DNA of 64,000 nt from Saprospiraceae bacterium (GTDB lineage: Bacteria > Bacteroidota > Bacteroidia > Chitinophagales > Saprospiraceae): NCBI GenBank assembly GCA_028285545.1, contig JANQPA010000005.1, positions 18,006 through 82,005 on the forward strand, in the 5' to 3' direction. Positions 28,000-36,763 of this stretch are shown here, piece after piece; position 1 is the stretch's first letter, and each line of letters begins with the position of its first letter. The position numbers and the translations under genes are program-made. The notes beneath the pieces were generated by a model that was given only the letters and a program-made list of their open reading frames with translations, was not told where the DNA came from and did no database searches.

Positions 28000-28926
28000 A
28001 TGAAAAAGTTATTCACAAGATGTCCCTGTTTCTATTTTTTAGTAGTACTGGTTTCCTTTAATAATTGTACTAACAATAAGAAAGATTCTCCTTTGGAACC
28101 CCATAGAAATACTTTTGTTTACCAAGTATTTCACAAAAATGGTATCCTCGCTCGAAAATTTAATATGCTGCCCGACAGCACTTTGCATGGAGAAAGCCAA
28201 TATTTTTATCCAGATGGCAGGCTTTTTAAAAGCGTTTACTTTCAGCATGGCATCCAAGAGGGCCCAACCAAAACTTATTTCCCAAATCAACAACTAGAAT
28301 CCCTGGTCTATTATGAAGACGGATGGCCGCATGGACAAAGCTTTTGGTATAATAAAAGTGGACAACTCATTCGCGAGATCAAATATGTTGACGGAGACAT
28401 TGATGGCTGGGTCAATGATTATTATCCTGAAGGAGAATTAAAATCCAAATATTTTTATAAGAGTGGTAAAAAGCATGGAGCTGGCTTTGATTATTATCCA
28501 AGTGGAAAGCTCAGGCGTTGGCTTCATTTTAACCTGATGGAACAAACTGGATTTACCCTTCTTTTTGATAAAAATGGAAAAGCTCAAAGAGCATTCGGAG
28601 ATATATTAATTGACTTAGAGGTTGATAAGGATTTATTGTCCTGGAAAAATGAGTTGTCTATAGGTATTGCTGTGGCAGTTCCTCCTGGCTTTACTGGAGA
28701 GGTAGCAATGCGAAGGTATCAACATGGGCAAACCTTCATTCGCAGGGGATTGCTCAGCCCAGAGCATAACACCTGGCGGTATCGAACCTCAAAACTTAAA
28801 AAAAAGGAATACCGCTTCAGTGTTTCAGCAAAAATAGAAAGCCCGGATAGCTTTTTAGTAAATACTAAAACCCAGTATTTTAAAGTAGATCTAAGTGGAA
28901 AAACGCCACAAATTTATTATGAATAA
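28000..28926 (+). CDS. MORN-repeat-variant lipoprotein
   Basis: The protein of about 308 residues begins with a lipoprotein-type signal (hydrophobic FYFLVVLVSFNNC). It continues with at least five MORN-variant repeats of the form YYPDGxLxxxxxYxxGxxxG, at about residues 45-170. Examples are FYPDGRLFKSVYFQHGIQEG and YYPEGELKSKYFYKSGKKHG. A C-terminal region of about 120 residues is beta-rich. Such proteins sit at the outer membrane and are of unknown function in Bacteroidota. ATG 28000 is preferred to the adjoining GTG at 27997. Confidence 0.75.
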   Translation: MKKLFTRCPCFYFLVVLVSFNNCTNNKKDSPLEPHRNTFVYQVFHKNGILARKFNMLPDSTLHGESQYFYPDGRLFKSVYFQHGIQEGPTKTYFPNQQLESLVYYEDGWPHGQSFWYNKSGQLIREIKYVDGDIDGWVNDYYPEGELKSKYFYKSGKKHGAGFDYYPSGKLRRWLHFNLMEQTGFTLLFDKNGKAQRAFGDILIDLEVDKDLLSWKNELSIGIAVAVPPGFTGEVAMRRYQHGQTFIRRGLLSPEHNTWRYRTSKLKKKEYRFSVSAKIESPDSFLVNTKTQYFKVDLSGKTPQIYYE

Positions 28927-28960
28927 TTTTGTCTTATTAGATTGGGAACGCCTATTGAAA

Positions 28961-29710
28961 TTACTCTTCAAAACCAGAACAGCTCCCCCTAGGTACATCA
29001 AATACTCTAAATTGATCCATCTTGTAATGATACTGACTCATTTCATTTTCAGCCTTCTTAAAAGCCCCATATTCAATATACCCGGTAAAAGGTTTTGAAT
29101 AATAAAAACAATCCGTACCCAAAATCTTAAAACGAATCTTGGTTTTAAAACTACCTGTGAATGGCTTATAATGAAAAGGCAATGCCTCACCAGGATAAAT
29201 CGAAAATTCTTTAAAATAATAGTCTTGAAATCCCAAAGTTAGATATTCAACGGGGCGCCATTTCCCATTCAGATCTTTGGCCTCTCTAATCATCAATGGA
29301 AAAAAACACCTCTGCAAAAATATTGGATCTTCACTATTGTTGATCATCCAGGAAATTCTCCCGGTAGTCTCAAATTTTTCTTTATAACGTTCAGCTTCCT
29401 GAGTATAAAGACTTGAAAGAAAAAAATCCTCATAGGTCTTTTTGACCCGTGCCTCTAACCTGGCATTCCACTCCTTTTCTGAAATAAATCCTTTGGTGTC
29501 ATAATTCTTAAAAGATTGGATCACCAGTTTTTTAGGAAGGTCAGCTGCCGGATTGATAGCCACTTTTTTGCCAAATTCATACCAGGCAAGGGGCATACTG
29601 GGTACTGTTTTAGATTCTAATAGATTAATCTTATGTTGACGTCCAAGGCCCCAAATCAATAAACTGCAACAGGCTGCAACACCTAGCCATAAGTGAAGAT
29701 TGTTTCTCAT
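28961..29710 (-). CDS. Uncharacterised membrane-anchored or secreted protein
   Basis: The protein of about 249 residues has an N-terminal hydrophobic segment (WLGVAACCSLLIWGLG) that could be a signal anchor. The rest is soluble and rich in aromatic and charged residues, with a predicted mixed alpha/beta character. I do not recognise a family. ATG 29710 is preferred over an upstream ATG at 29773 because it places the hydrophobic segment at the N-terminus. It converges with the MORN-repeat lipoprotein gene, with 34 bp between the stops. Confidence 0.6.
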   Translation of the reverse strand: MRNNLHLWLGVAACCSLLIWGLGRQHKINLLESKTVPSMPLAWYEFGKKVAINPAADLPKKLVIQSFKNYDTKGFISEKEWNARLEARVKKTYEDFFLSSLYTQEAERYKEKFETTGRISWMINNSEDPIFLQRCFFPLMIREAKDLNGKWRPVEYLTLGFQDYYFKEFSIYPGEALPFHYKPFTGSFKTKIRFKILGTDCFYYSKPFTGYIEYGAFKKAENEMSQYHYKMDQFRVFDVPRGSCSGFEE

Positions 29711-30439
29711 GTTTGTTGTTTTATAGTATGTTTTCAGAATGATCGTACAGTGGAATGTAACCAAGTGCATCAATATTTAGGGATTATTGAGTGTTCAATG
29801 TTCCACGTTCCATGATAATATTTAAGATCAGGGGCTCCAGGTGCTAAGAAAGAAATCAATGAAAATCTCGAAATGCTTTAAAAAATCACAGGATCAAACT
29901 ACCAAAACATTGATGTCCTTCTACTTTCTACTTTATTCCTTTTACTAAAAATAAAGAAAAGGGGGCCACAAAAAGGGCACACCCTTTTCAGTGTCAAAAA
30001 ACTACCAGTAGCTTTTTTAATTCGCTAATTTTTTATTTTCTAATAAGTATTCGAAAGGAGATTTAATTTGTATCCTATTTTTGTACAAGGATATTTAAGG
30101 GCCTTATAAGTGTAATGGTGAAAAAGTTCAATAGTAACACCTTCGGGAAATTTTAACATTAATACTAGAATTGTTTTTTCCTCATATTATAATAGATGAA
30201 AAAGCTTGGCATTTTGGTGTATTCCATTCTGTGTTGTCAGGCCTCTGTATTTTCCATAATCCTTATTATTTTTGCAGCAATCATTTTTTTAAAGATGACT
30301 ATGCTAAAAAGTTATATTTTCATTTCACCACAAAACACTGTAGTTCGCAAAATTGTAGTATTTATTTGAGTTTTTGTGGTTTAAATTAATTTCTCAGGTT
30401 TAATTCTTTTTTAGCCTAACATCGGAAAACGTAAGAGTA
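29711..30439. other. Long intergenic region with no supported gene
   Basis: This ~730-bp AT-rich gap lies between divergent genes. Two TATTTTTG words matching TAnnTTTG occur on the plus strand (30076-30083 and near 30266). Neither has a convincing -33 partner. An open frame at 30171-30389 has no recognisable protein character. The GTTCAATGTTCCACGTTCC stretch near 29790 resembles text near 52025. It may hold the promoter of the M16 peptidase gene. Confidence 0.5.
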
Positions 30440-31699
30440 GTGATAGAGTATTCCAGGTTTGAACTAGAAAATGGCCTCCGTTTAATCATCCACCAGGATG
30501 AAAGCACTCCAATGGCGGCGATCAATGTATTATACAATGTAGGTGCCAGGGATGAATCTCCGGATAAAACCGGATTGGCTCATTTATTTGAACATTTAAT
30601 GTTTGGAGGCAGTGCCAATATCCCTGACTTTGATGATCCCATCCAGCGTGCGGGAGGAGAAAATAATGCCTTTACTAATAATGATATTACGAATTTTTAC
30701 AATATTGTTCCGGCCCAAAACCTTGAAGTAGCCCTTTGGCTGGAATCGGATAGAATGCTAAGCTTAAATTTCGATGAGCAGATTTTGGAAGTCCAACGTA
30801 AGGTAGTCATCGAAGAATTTAAGGAAAGTTGCCTTAATCAACCTTATGGTGATGTTTGGCATCACATAGCAGATATGGCTTATACGGTACATCCTTATAA
30901 ATGGCCAACCATAGGGAAGGTGCCCAAACATGTAGAAGACGCTACCATGGATGATGTAAAGGCTTTTTATCAAAAATTTTACAATCCTAATAATGCCATT
31001 CTCACTATTTCCGGGAAGGTAGATATTGAAAAAACCAGGGAGCTGGTTGAAAAATGGTTTGGGGATATTCCCGCAGGGGAGAACCCTAAAAGGGACTTAC
31101 CTCAGGAACCTCCACAAAAAAAATTGCTGCAGCGAATCAACCAGGCAAAAGTCCCTGTAGATGCCCTTTATCTAGCCTTTCATTCGCCGGGGAGAAGTGA
31201 ATTTGATTTTTATATTTCAGATATCCTGTCCGATATTCTTGGAAATGGAAGTTCTGCCCGTCTTTATCGTAAATTACTAAAAGAGCAGCAGGTGGTTACT
31301 CAGATTGATTGTTATGTAACCGGCTCACTTGATCCTGGCCTATTCATTATTGAAGCTCGTCCTGCTGAAGGTTATACCTTGGAAGATATAGAAAAGCTTA
31401 TCTGGTCTGAACTTAAAAACCTAAAAGAAAACCTGGTAAGTGAGCGCGAACTACAAAAACTTAAGAATAAAATTGAAAGCACGCTTTTATTTTCAGAAAT
31501 GAGCGTTTTGAATAAAGCCATGAATTTAGCCTTCTTTGAACTTTTAGGAGATGCGGGTATCATCAATGAAGAAGCTAATTTTTATCATCGGATCAGTACC
31601 GAAGAGGTCAGGGAGATGGCTCGGAAAATATTTACTCCCGAAAATTGTTGTGAACTGTATTATAAAGTTGAAGCCAAAGATACTGAAGCGGCAATTTGA
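30440..31699 (+). CDS. M16 family zinc peptidase (insulinase-like)
   Basis: This 419-residue protein carries the inverted zinc motif HLFEH (HxxEH) at about residues 47-51, with the downstream Glu of the family in the FKESC region. A second, non-catalytic M16 domain follows (from about 170: NPNNAILTISGKVDIE). It matches the short, single-gene bacterial peptidase form. No signal peptide is seen, so it may act in the cytoplasm or leave by another path. The start is a GTG at 30440, since the conserved N-terminal strand begins immediately after it. Confidence 0.88.
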   Translation: MIEYSRFELENGLRLIIHQDESTPMAAINVLYNVGARDESPDKTGLAHLFEHLMFGGSANIPDFDDPIQRAGGENNAFTNNDITNFYNIVPAQNLEVALWLESDRMLSLNFDEQILEVQRKVVIEEFKESCLNQPYGDVWHHIADMAYTVHPYKWPTIGKVPKHVEDATMDDVKAFYQKFYNPNNAILTISGKVDIEKTRELVEKWFGDIPAGENPKRDLPQEPPQKKLLQRINQAKVPVDALYLAFHSPGRSEFDFYISDILSDILGNGSSARLYRKLLKEQQVVTQIDCYVTGSLDPGLFIIEARPAEGYTLEDIEKLIWSELKNLKENLVSERELQKLKNKIESTLLFSEMSVLNKAMNLAFFELLGDAGIINEEANFYHRISTEEVREMARKIFTPENCCELYYKVEAKDTEAAI

Positions 31700-31726
31700 T
31701 TTTTTACTGTTTTTGAGTCAATAAAG

Positions 31727-31862
31727 GAAGTAAGCCCTTCGGGCGAAGTAAATCGCGCGGCTGCGCGATGAAGTAAAATAGAAGTATCTAGAATTAAATA
31801 GTCTACAAAATACTTCTATTTTATTTCAATTATACTTCGCCCGCCTGAGGCGGGCCTACTTC
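31727..31862. repeat. Composite palindromic repeat between M16 peptidase and DMT transporter genes
   Basis: This 136-bp unit has nested hairpins: GCCC-TTC-GGGC (31734-31744), ATCGCGC-GGCT-GCGCGAT (31752-31769) and GCCCGCC-TGA-GGCGGGC (31839-31855). Longer arms GAAGTAAAATAGAAGTAT (31770-31787) and ATACTTCTATTTTATTTC (31810-31827) pair with one G-T mismatch. The ends GAAGTA/TACTTC also pair. It lies between convergent genes and may act as a bidirectional terminator. Confidence 0.8.
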
Positions 31863-31876
31863 AATAATAACGAAAG

Positions 31877-32800
31877 CTATAATTTTGTCATTTCTACTTT
31901 TTTCTTTTGCCTACTCATATAAATTCCTGAAAGAATTAAGCCCATTCCTAAAAAATGATACAGGGTAATAAGCTCACCATCCAACACTCCCCATAATAAA
32001 GCAACTATTGGAATCAGGTAAGTCACCATGGAAGAAAATAAAGCACTGGTCCACTTCACTAGCATGAAAAAGAAAACAGAGGCTATTACAGTTCCAAAAA
32101 CTGCCAGTAATACAATATACCATAATGCCAACCAAGCTCCTTCTTCATAACGAAGCTGGCCTATAAAATTAGTTCCAGCAAATAAATAAATTATGGCAGG
32201 AATTCCCACACTGGTAAAAGCCGCTGAACTAAGGGTAAGGGAATTCATATTTTTCAGATAAGTGGCCACCGTATTGCCACTCGTGCCATAACAAATGGTT
32301 GCAATTACGATCAATAAACCATACCAGATATTGCCCTCAATACCTGCTCCTTTGCCCATAAAAATTAAAATACCGGCACCAATGAGTCCTAAAAATACAG
32401 CCAGGTATTTCATCAGAGTCCCCTTATTCCCAAATATTAGAACACCAAGGATAAGGGTAAAAAGTGGGGTTAAGGAGTTCAAAATACCTGCTACAGAACT
32501 GCTTACTTCAGTTTGGGCTATGGAGAACATAAAGGCAGGGATTCCACTCCCACATAATCCTACTACTAATAAAGGCTTCCATTTTGTCCAATCTACTTTG
32601 GACCATCGCGAAATTAAAAAAGGAAGGAAGGTAAGAGCAGCAATAGATAAGCGCAAACAAGCTACCTGTTGAGGGTCATATACTACCAGGCCTTTTTTAA
32701 TTAGAATGAAAGAGGATCCCCAAACAACTCCCAGGGAGATTAATATGATCCAGCTTTTTAATTGAACTGAGGATGGTTTATGTGAAGTATAGGTGTTCAA
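31877..32800 (-). CDS. EamA/DMT family transporter
   Basis: This 307-residue protein has ten TM segments in two EamA repeats of five helices each. The first opens with SLGVVWGSSFILIKKGL. The second begins near residue 155 with LLIVIATICYGTSGNTVA. Family members export or import amino acids and other metabolites. The substrate cannot be assigned. No ATG gives the first helix, so a TTG at 32800 is the likely start. It is a single gene. Confidence 0.88.
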   Translation of the reverse strand: MNTYTSHKPSSVQLKSWIILISLGVVWGSSFILIKKGLVVYDPQQVACLRLSIAALTFLPFLISRWSKVDWTKWKPLLVVGLCGSGIPAFMFSIAQTEVSSSVAGILNSLTPLFTLILGVLIFGNKGTLMKYLAVFLGLIGAGILIFMGKGAGIEGNIWYGLLIVIATICYGTSGNTVATYLKNMNSLTLSSAAFTSVGIPAIIYLFAGTNFIGQLRYEEGAWLALWYIVLLAVFGTVIASVFFFMLVKWTSALFSSMVTYLIPIVALLWGVLDGELITLYHFLGMGLILSGIYMSRQKKKVEMTKL

Positions 32801-32893
32801 AATATCAGTTTTAAAATATTTACTTTCTTTGCAGAAAAATAAGAGAACAGTCTTTGTACCTTCAAAGTTTGATAGAGATATAAAAATATTGAA

Positions 32894-33397
32894 GTGGAAA
32901 AATCGGCAATAAACCTACAAATTTTAAAAGATCGGGCGCGGTCCGAAAAAAAGGCCACTAAAAAATACTTCAGCAAGCTGAGTCAGAAAAAGCCAAAAGC
33001 CCTTGATCATAAAGTGTCCGTCCTTCACCATGAGGTATTTGAGGAAATAGATTGCCTTCATTGTGCCAATTGCTGTAAAACTACCAGCCCTATCTTTAGA
33101 GATAAAGACATAGATCGTATTGCTCAACATTTAGGCATACGTCCCTCCCAATTGGTAGAAAAATATCTGCATCTCGACGAAGAAGGTGACTATGTGCTAA
33201 ACGTCGCTCCCTGTCCTTTTTTAGATGATAAGAATTACTGTAATATTTATGAATATCGCCCTCGTGCCTGCCGAGAATATCCTCATACGGACCGGAAAAA
33301 TTTTCACCAAATCCTGGACCTAACACTCAAAAACACCAGTATATGCCCTGCAGCTTTTGAGATCGTGCAAAGGTTAAAAAAACAGTTACCTGTTTAA
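32894..33397 (+). CDS. YkgJ family cysteine-cluster protein
   Basis: This 167-residue protein carries the YkgJ/UPF0153 Cys pattern: CLHCANCC at about residues 55-62, CPFLDDKNYC at about 103-112, RACREYP near 120, and a further Cys in SICPAAF. The pattern implies zinc or iron-sulfur binding. The biochemical role of the family is unsettled. The N-terminal 50 residues are basic and helical. A GTG at 32894 is the only reasonable start in frame. It is divergent from the DMT transporter gene. Confidence 0.85.
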   Translation: MEKSAINLQILKDRARSEKKATKKYFSKLSQKKPKALDHKVSVLHHEVFEEIDCLHCANCCKTTSPIFRDKDIDRIAQHLGIRPSQLVEKYLHLDEEGDYVLNVAPCPFLDDKNYCNIYEYRPRACREYPHTDRKNFHQILDLTLKNTSICPAAFEIVQRLKKQLPV

Positions 33398-33411
33398 GTA
33401 GAAGGTAAAAA

Positions 33412-33492
33412 GTAGAAGGTAGAAAGATAAAATCCTTTAAAGTCTTTCCATACTATTTACCAATGAAAGTCATTCTACTTTCTACCTTTTAC
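33412..33492. repeat. Inverted repeat between convergent genes
   Basis: GTAGAAGGTAGAAAG (33412-33426) is the near-exact reverse complement of CTTTCTACCTTTTAC (33478-33492), with a 51-bp loop. The region around the left arm repeats AAGTAGAAGGTA. It could fold as a weak bidirectional terminator between the YkgJ-like and porin-like genes. Confidence 0.55.
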
Positions 33493-33501
33493 ATTTGACT
33501 A

Positions 33502-34680
33502 TTAAAAGCTCCATTTAGTCCTGAGAAATAAAGCCTGCAATGGGCTGGTATATCCATCATTTTGGAAAAAAGAAAGCTGACCGGTCAAGTCAATATCCCA
33601 ATTGGTTTTTAAGGAATAAGCTACTACAGGATTTAAGAATAAAGCATTAGATGGTCCGGGGCTGTAAATTGTGGTTAAACCAGCATTTAACAAAGGAGAA
33701 ACAGGATAGGTTACTGCCATGAAGGCTGCATGACGATAGGGATAGAGGTTTCTGGCAGATAATTCAAAATTAAAGAGCTGCACAATATTTGCATCCGGTT
33801 GTCCCTGACTATTAAAGAGATACCCGGCATTTAAATATAAAGAGTTTTGGAATTGATAATCCAGGGCAAAAGTTAATGCAAAAGCATTATTGTTTTCTTC
33901 TTTTAGAGGCGCGAAGTAAGTGAATTCTCCTTTAAAGCCAGCATTACCAAGATTGCCTGCCCAACCAGCTCCCAGGGCGAGATCTTCTCGTACATAACCG
34001 GCGAGTATTTGATAATCATATTTTCCAGTGTTAAACTTCCACAAGCCTGCGATAACTGCTTCCTCAACACGATCAAAAGCTTTCACAGCTATCTCCAGGC
34101 TGGAAGCAAAACCAAAATATTTTCTTACCCTGAGGGCATCACTTCCGGGTCTTTCTTCATAATCGAAATCTGTAAATGCAAAGGCATTAAATACATCATT
34201 CGGATTCCAAACGGTATTAATTCCCCAGTTGATACGTTGTCGGCCCAATCGGATTTCCCATTCTCCGCTTACATATTCTACATATAATCTATCCAGCATG
34301 CTGTGTAAAACAGCGGAAGAGCCATCCAGTAAGACCAATGAAAGATCCAGATAATCATTATTAGCATTATCAATTTGAGCACCAAATCGAGGGGTTTGTC
34401 GAACCAGATCGCCATAAAAAAAGCGAGTTCGTATGTCAGCTTTAAAGGTAAGGTTCTCGCTGGCATAGTACTTTATGTTTACTCGATTGTGGATTAAATT
34501 GTCGAGTAAGAAGGTATCTACCAATTTAAATTGTTGTAAATCAAAATAGGAATTATTGAAAAACAGAAAAGTCTGCATTTGTTTCAGGTAGCCATTAATT
34601 TCCCATTTTGAAACCTCTTCCTGTGAAAATAGCAGCGGAGTATTTAAATAAACCAGGAAAAGTAAGATCCAACGTTTCAT
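33502..34680 (-). CDS. Outer membrane porin-like beta-barrel protein (DUF1302-like)
   Basis: The 392-residue protein has a signal peptide (ILLFLVYLNTPLLFSQ) and alternating beta strands ending in FLRTKWSF with a C-terminal Phe, as in outer membrane barrels. The segment LGRQRINWGINTVWNPNDVF resembles the conserved GRQ.i.WG....NP.D block of DUF1302-type porins. It is the last gene of the six-gene unit, 12 bp after the LolD-like ATPase gene. The context suggests it is the outer membrane end of the pathway. Its cargo is unknown. Confidence 0.72.
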   Translation of the reverse strand: MKRWILLFLVYLNTPLLFSQEEVSKWEINGYLKQMQTFLFFNNSYFDLQQFKLVDTFLLDNLIHNRVNIKYYASENLTFKADIRTRFFYGDLVRQTPRFGAQIDNANNDYLDLSLVLLDGSSAVLHSMLDRLYVEYVSGEWEIRLGRQRINWGINTVWNPNDVFNAFAFTDFDYEERPGSDALRVRKYFGFASSLEIAVKAFDRVEEAVIAGLWKFNTGKYDYQILAGYVREDLALGAGWAGNLGNAGFKGEFTYFAPLKEENNNAFALTFALDYQFQNSLYLNAGYLFNSQGQPDANIVQLFNFELSARNLYPYRHAAFMAVTYPVSPLLNAGLTTIYSPGPSNALFLNPVVAYSLKTNWDIDLTGQLSFFQNDGYTSPLQALFLRTKWSF

Positions 34681-34692
34681 GGTTTTGGAGGT

Positions 34693-35376
34693 TTATGATT
34701 TGACTTGGTCAGAAGCAATTTTGCCATCTACCAGCGTAATTACTCTTCGTGCTCGATCAATAACTCTTTGATCATGAGTAGAAAAAATAAAGGTCATTTT
34801 TTCCTCCTCATTAAGGCGAGCCATTATATCCAATAAATTATTAGTTGACACAGAATCCAGGTTAGCAGTAGGTTCATCCGCCAGGATAAAAGCAGGTTTC
34901 GGTGCCAGGGCCCTAGCCACAGCAACTCTCTGCTGTTGGCCTCCGGAAAGTTCGGAAGGCCTTTTATTCACTTTGTCTTCTAAGCCAACAGACTGTAATA
35001 GTTCTAATACTCTTTGATCTCTTTCTTCCTTAGATCGATTCTGCAGGAGCATGACAAAACCTACATTTTCTTTAGCGGTCAAAACCGGAATCAAATTATA
35101 AGCTTGAAAAACAAAGCCAATATTATTTTTCCTGAAATCAATCAATTGGTTATCCGGCATCTTTGATATGTTTTCTCCTTTAATCAACACCTCCCCCTGG
35201 GTAGCCTGATCCAGGCCGCCAATAATATTTAAGAGTGTGGTTTTTCCTGAGCCAGAAGGGCCAACAATGGCTGTAAATTCTCCTTCTTCAATCTGAAGGT
35301 CCACCCCATTTAAGGCATTTACTGGAATTTTATTTGGATTATATATTTTGGTAATGCCCTTTGTTTGTATGATCAT
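34693..35376 (-). CDS. LolD/MacB-type ABC transporter ATPase
   Basis: This 227-residue ATPase has Walker A GPSGSGKTT at about residues 40-48, a Q-loop FVFQAYNLIPVL, signature LSGGQQQR at about 146, and Walker B AFILADEPTANLD. The LDSVSTNNLLDIM tail is typical of the LolD/MacB/FtsE group, which powers mechanotransmission rather than classical import. The ATG at 35376 (MIIQTKGI) is preferred over an upstream start at 35403. It serves the two FtsX-type permeases encoded immediately upstream. Confidence 0.92.
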   Translation of the reverse strand: MIIQTKGITKIYNPNKIPVNALNGVDLQIEEGEFTAIVGPSGSGKTTLLNIIGGLDQATQGEVLIKGENISKMPDNQLIDFRKNNIGFVFQAYNLIPVLTAKENVGFVMLLQNRSKEERDQRVLELLQSVGLEDKVNKRPSELSGGQQQRVAVARALAPKPAFILADEPTANLDSVSTNNLLDIMARLNEEEKMTFIFSTHDQRVIDRARRVITLVDGKIASDQVKS

Positions 35377-35474
35377 TTTAATTTTAAGTTTAAAAGTGTT
35401 CACGTGTTCAAGTATTCACGTTAAAATTTAATGTCCAATTGTTATTGCTATTGATATTGCCATTGCCATTGAAC

Positions 35475-36692
35475 TTACAGCTTACGTATGGCCTCTACTG
35501 GCTTTAATCGTATGGCTTTGATTGCTGGGTAGATAGATGCCATTAAGGCGGTTATTCCTACCAATAATGGGACCTGCCAATAGGTGGCTGCTGGAAGGTC
35601 GAAGTAGACCATATCTGACATGCCATACATTTGCATACTTTCCGAAAAAGCCGACAGGTTAAGTCCCTTCTGACCAAAATAGCTGATCGTCAATGTTCCT
35701 AACAGCAGGCCAAGAGGTACCCCGACGAAACTAAGCATAAAGGTTTCCAGAACAATCATCAAAAACACACGTACTTTATTCATTCCGATAGCCATCAGCA
35801 TGCCCAGTTCCCTCAGTCTTTCCAGGATGGTCATCAGCATGGTATTAATGATACCAAATATTAGAGCTAAAAGGATCACTACCAGATAAATCATGGTAAT
35901 AGAACTCATTTGGGATTCATAGAGCTGCAAATCTGGTGATATGATATAGTAAGGCTCAACTTTAGTGGAAGGAAATTTAGAGGCCCATTGAGGAACGATA
36001 TTTTTAATTTCCTCTTTTTCACTAAGCAAAATACCTACCTCATGAGCATCATTAGGATCTGCCCCTAGCAATCGATTCAGATCAGAACGTAAAACGAAGG
36101 CATGACCTTCATCAAACTGGTTATTTTTGGTGTCAAATATTCCATTCACTCTAAAGGCAGCAGAGATGATCTCTCCCTCCAGGTCTTGAAAGGTTAATAC
36201 TACTCGCGAACGGATTTTCACATTTAATTTATCAGCAATACGCTGGCTTATTAAAATTGGGTTTCTTTTTTCGACATTCAGATAATCTCCATCAATAATT
36301 TTAGTATCTAACTGGCGAACGGTAGCTTCCGAATCAGGATCTACTCCTTGTATTTCAATACCTCTGGCGCCCTTACTGCTAGCAATCATTCCTGTGCCAA
36401 TTGACCGGAGGCTCATTGCTTTCAGGTTATTGTAATTTTTTATTTCCTCAGTGAGGAGATCCAATTCTGAAATAATGTATTTTGTTTCTTTATCTTCCTG
36501 AAAACTGGGATGATGAATTTGAATATGCCCTACTATGTTTGAAATTGCTCCATCGACATAGCTATTCATCATCCCAGTAGCAAAGCCACTCATGAAGATC
36601 GCGGCCCATATACCTAAGGCAATTGCAGCAATAACCACCCAGGATCGAGTGGGATTTCGCCAGATATTTCGCCAGGCCATTATAAGGATCAT
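35475..36692 (-). CDS. FtsX/LolE-type ABC permease
   Basis: This 405-residue protein has the MacB/LolC topology. One N-terminal TM segment (VVIAAIALGIWAAIFMSGFA) is followed by a periplasmic domain of about 210 residues. Three TM segments come near the C-terminus (residues 268-395), with the coupling region RLRELGMLMAIGM. It ends with KAIRLKPVEAIRKL, typical of the family. It probably pairs with the neighbouring permease (36763-37980) as a heterodimer powered by the LolD-like ATPase. Confidence 0.9.
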   Translation of the reverse strand: MILIMAWRNIWRNPTRSWVVIAAIALGIWAAIFMSGFATGMMNSYVDGAISNIVGHIQIHHPSFQEDKETKYIISELDLLTEEIKNYNNLKAMSLRSIGTGMIASSKGARGIEIQGVDPDSEATVRQLDTKIIDGDYLNVEKRNPILISQRIADKLNVKIRSRVVLTFQDLEGEIISAAFRVNGIFDTKNNQFDEGHAFVLRSDLNRLLGADPNDAHEVGILLSEKEEIKNIVPQWASKFPSTKVEPYYIISPDLQLYESQMSSITMIYLVVILLALIFGIINTMLMTILERLRELGMLMAIGMNKVRVFLMIVLETFMLSFVGVPLGLLLGTLTISYFGQKGLNLSAFSESMQMYGMSDMVYFDLPAATYWQVPLLVGITALMASIYPAIKAIRLKPVEAIRKL

Positions 36693-36746
36693 ATCAGTTT
36701 ATTTAGTTATTGGTTAATGGTTATCTGTTATTTGTTACTCGTTCAG

Positions 36747-36763
36747 GGCGGTTTGCAACCGCC
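36747..36763. repeat. Short perfect GC-rich hairpin between two permease genes
   Basis: GGCGGTT-TGC-AACCGCC is a perfect 7-bp stem with a 3-base loop directly after the stop of the upstream permease. No T run follows, so it is more likely a REP-like element or an mRNA-stability or processing stem than a terminator. Confidence 0.6.

Noticed and set aside
30171..30389. 72-codon plus-strand frame as a small gene
   Set aside because: It has no recognisable domain or ribosome site, and its composition matches non-coding AT-rich DNA. It may be promoter DNA for the M16 gene.
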